Source: Pithys albifrons albifrons | Lineage: Eukaryota > Chordata > Aves > Passeriformes > Thamnophilidae | DNA length: 64,000 nt | Assembly: GCF_047495875.1 (NCBI RefSeq) | Contig: NC_092470.1 | Coordinates: forward strand, 15,351,001-15,415,000 | Direction: 5' to 3' | In this document: piece by piece, positions 62,601 to 64,000 of the stretch | Position numbering within the stretch: the first letter of the stretch is position 1 | Layout: each line of letters opens with the position of its first letter | Translations under genes and position numbers: made by a program | The notes under the pieces: generated by a model | What the model was told of the DNA's origin: nothing | Seen by the model: the letters and a program-made list of their open reading frames with translations, nothing else | The model's database searches: none

Positions 62601-64000
62601 GGGTTGTGGCAGTCAGTATACCTCTGTTGTGTATCCTTTGAGGCAGAGGTTGCTCAGGCTTGTGTTCTGTCAAGGAGGTGGGGATTCATAAAGTTTCATA
62701 ATTGGAGAGATGGGTGAGATATTACAGGAGGATTCCTCTGTGACATGGGCTGCTGACTTGTAGTTTAATGTCTCTTGAGTGAATAGCAGATTTTTTTGGT
62801 GCCTGCAATGTGTTGCTAGCAAACCCAAACAGATTCTGTTTGCTGTAGTAACCCTAGGAAAAAGGGCTGTGTAGTGGGGCTCATTGAATCAGAGATGAGT
62901 GCATGAAAGAACTCACCAAAGGGTGTTCTAAAGAGAACATATTTGTGCTGTCACTGAGCTAGAAAGATGGTGGGACCATGCCTGCTCTGGCTAGTCATGT
63001 AATCGTAGGACAGTCTGGGTTGAAAGGGACCTCAAAGATTCTCTGGCTCCAACCCTCATGCTATGGGCAGGGACACCTTCCACTAGAGCAGGCTGCTGGT
63101 CAAGTGAAACCTAATGATGGGGAATACATTCTCCTTCCATTTTAGCATCTGATGACCTGCTTAACACAAAGGCTGTAATGTTGTAAATAGCCAAGAGATT
63201 TAAAAATGAAAGACTTTTATTAGCTGTTTGAAGTTGGGGAAAATGTTCTGGTTCGGTACTGGTTTGCTTGTGTCTCTCTGAGTCTGATTCTGTATTTAAG
63301 ATGTGAGCTCCCACCCAGAGGTTTCCGAACAAGCAGATTATTCTACCTGTGCATTTATTGGCATTTGGCATAAGTAACTCCTTTGAGTGGAGGAATTTAT
63401 CACTCCTGTGCAGGGCTTGTTACTGCTCCATCTTCACTAATGTCAAAGAATTCTCTCAATTTGTGGCATTGTTTATTTTAAAGGAGTAAAAGTATGTCGA
63501 AGACTACTTACTACACAGTTCTTTTCTCTACCCACTAATGACTCACTTGACATTTCCCTCTTTAGTTTGTTTTCTGCTCAGTCTAGCTGAGTTCTGTTGA
63601 AATCAATGAAGACTTTATCATTAGGAGGGGTATCAGAGGCATCGTGGAACTGATACAAAGAGGGGAAACCCCCATGATCTGACAGTGGTTGTATGGATTT
63701 GCTGCCTCTCAGATGAGTAAGACCTTGCAAGTCTTTTCTGGTCACTGGAGTACTGGTGCTGTTCTCGGCAGTGGTTTGTGTGTTCCATTACAGCCAGCGC
63801 AGTGATGCTAATAATGTTATTGGCAGTCCTGGTGCACGCCTTCTGGCCTTCCTGCTGCCTTTAACATTTGCTGATAAAAGTTGTTGCATCTTGTCTAGGC
63901 CATAGTTACCTATAGAGCAGAATTAATAGCCTCTGGGAGCCAGTATTTGATCTGAGTCAATTAAGGGCTGTATTACACAGAGGAAGTTGCTATTATTCTG
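59603..64000 (+). other. SLCO3A1: SLCO3A1 intron 2, 5' part (continues past window edge)
   Basis: Starts with the donor gtaagg directly after exon 2. No further SLCO3A1 exon is recognisable before the end of the window: the expected next peptide, beginning around the Gly that follows Ser-Leu-Tyr-Ile and entering TM5, is not found in any + frame. The only repeat I recognise is the CR1 fragment at 63000-63102. A short tandem (gttagtata twice) lies near 60470. Confidence 0.88.
63000..63102 (-). mobile_element. CR1 LINE 3'-end fragment in intron 2
   Basis: Reverse complement of the CR1 3' end: ctgggttgaaagggacctc, then ggctccaaccctcatg and gggcagggacaccttcc, ending in agagcaggctgct. It lies antisense to SLCO3A1. 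The terminal repeat unit (atgtaatcgtagga) is degraded, indicating an older insertion than the 15.8 kb copy. Confidence 0.9.

Noticed and set aside
1..64000. tRNA, rRNA, CRISPR array, operon or bacterial-type signals
   Set aside because: None seen; codon use, introns and repeats are those of a vertebrate nuclear genome.

Overview
This window is nuclear DNA from a vertebrate, almost certainly a bird. It contains one recognisable protein-coding gene, the 5' part of SLCO3A1 (organic anion transporting polypeptide 3A1, OATP3A1) on the + strand. The bird assignment rests on three truncated CR1 LINE 3' ends, which carry the typical ATTCTATG-type terminus, and on three LTR-retrotransposon remnants of types I know from avian genomes. 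Introns are long, intergenic sequence is AT-rich, and the only dense CpG island sits over the first exon. I cannot name the species.

Layout. Bases 1 to about 35,800 are intergenic. They hold a solo LTR (5082-5632), a CR1 fragment (15750-15872), a second LTR of the same family (22717 to about 23284), simple repeats, and no coding gene I can support. Bases of about 35,810-36,870 form a GC-rich, CpG-rich, TATA-less promoter island. SLCO3A1 coding exon 1 is at 36378-36554 (59 codons, ending in phase 0). Intron 1 runs from 36555 to 59136 (22,582 bp) and contains a third, different LTR remnant and a CR1 fragment. Coding exon 2 is at 59137-59602 (155 codons plus one base). Intron 2 starts at 59603 and runs off the right edge, with one more CR1 fragment. 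The remaining exons, including the OATP family signature before TM6 and the large Kazal-like extracellular loop, lie beyond the window.

How the parts work together. The island should drive a GC-rich leader carrying a 17-codon upstream ORF in good Kozak context. Exon 1 encodes a cytosolic N-terminus with poly-Gly and poly-Arg tracts and most of TM1. Exon 2 completes TM1 and adds about three more membrane segments and a glycosylated extracellular loop. The most interesting local observation is that exon 2 begins with GTGAGT, the same six bases that form the intron 1 donor. The exon 1/exon 2 junction therefore rebuilds a strong 5' splice site, the hallmark of a recursive-splicing exon. Other points to check are an exon-like segment at 2317-2405, an antioxidant-response-like element at the start of intron 1, and a perfect hairpin at 26389-26411. 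I found no evidence of a wholly new biological system.
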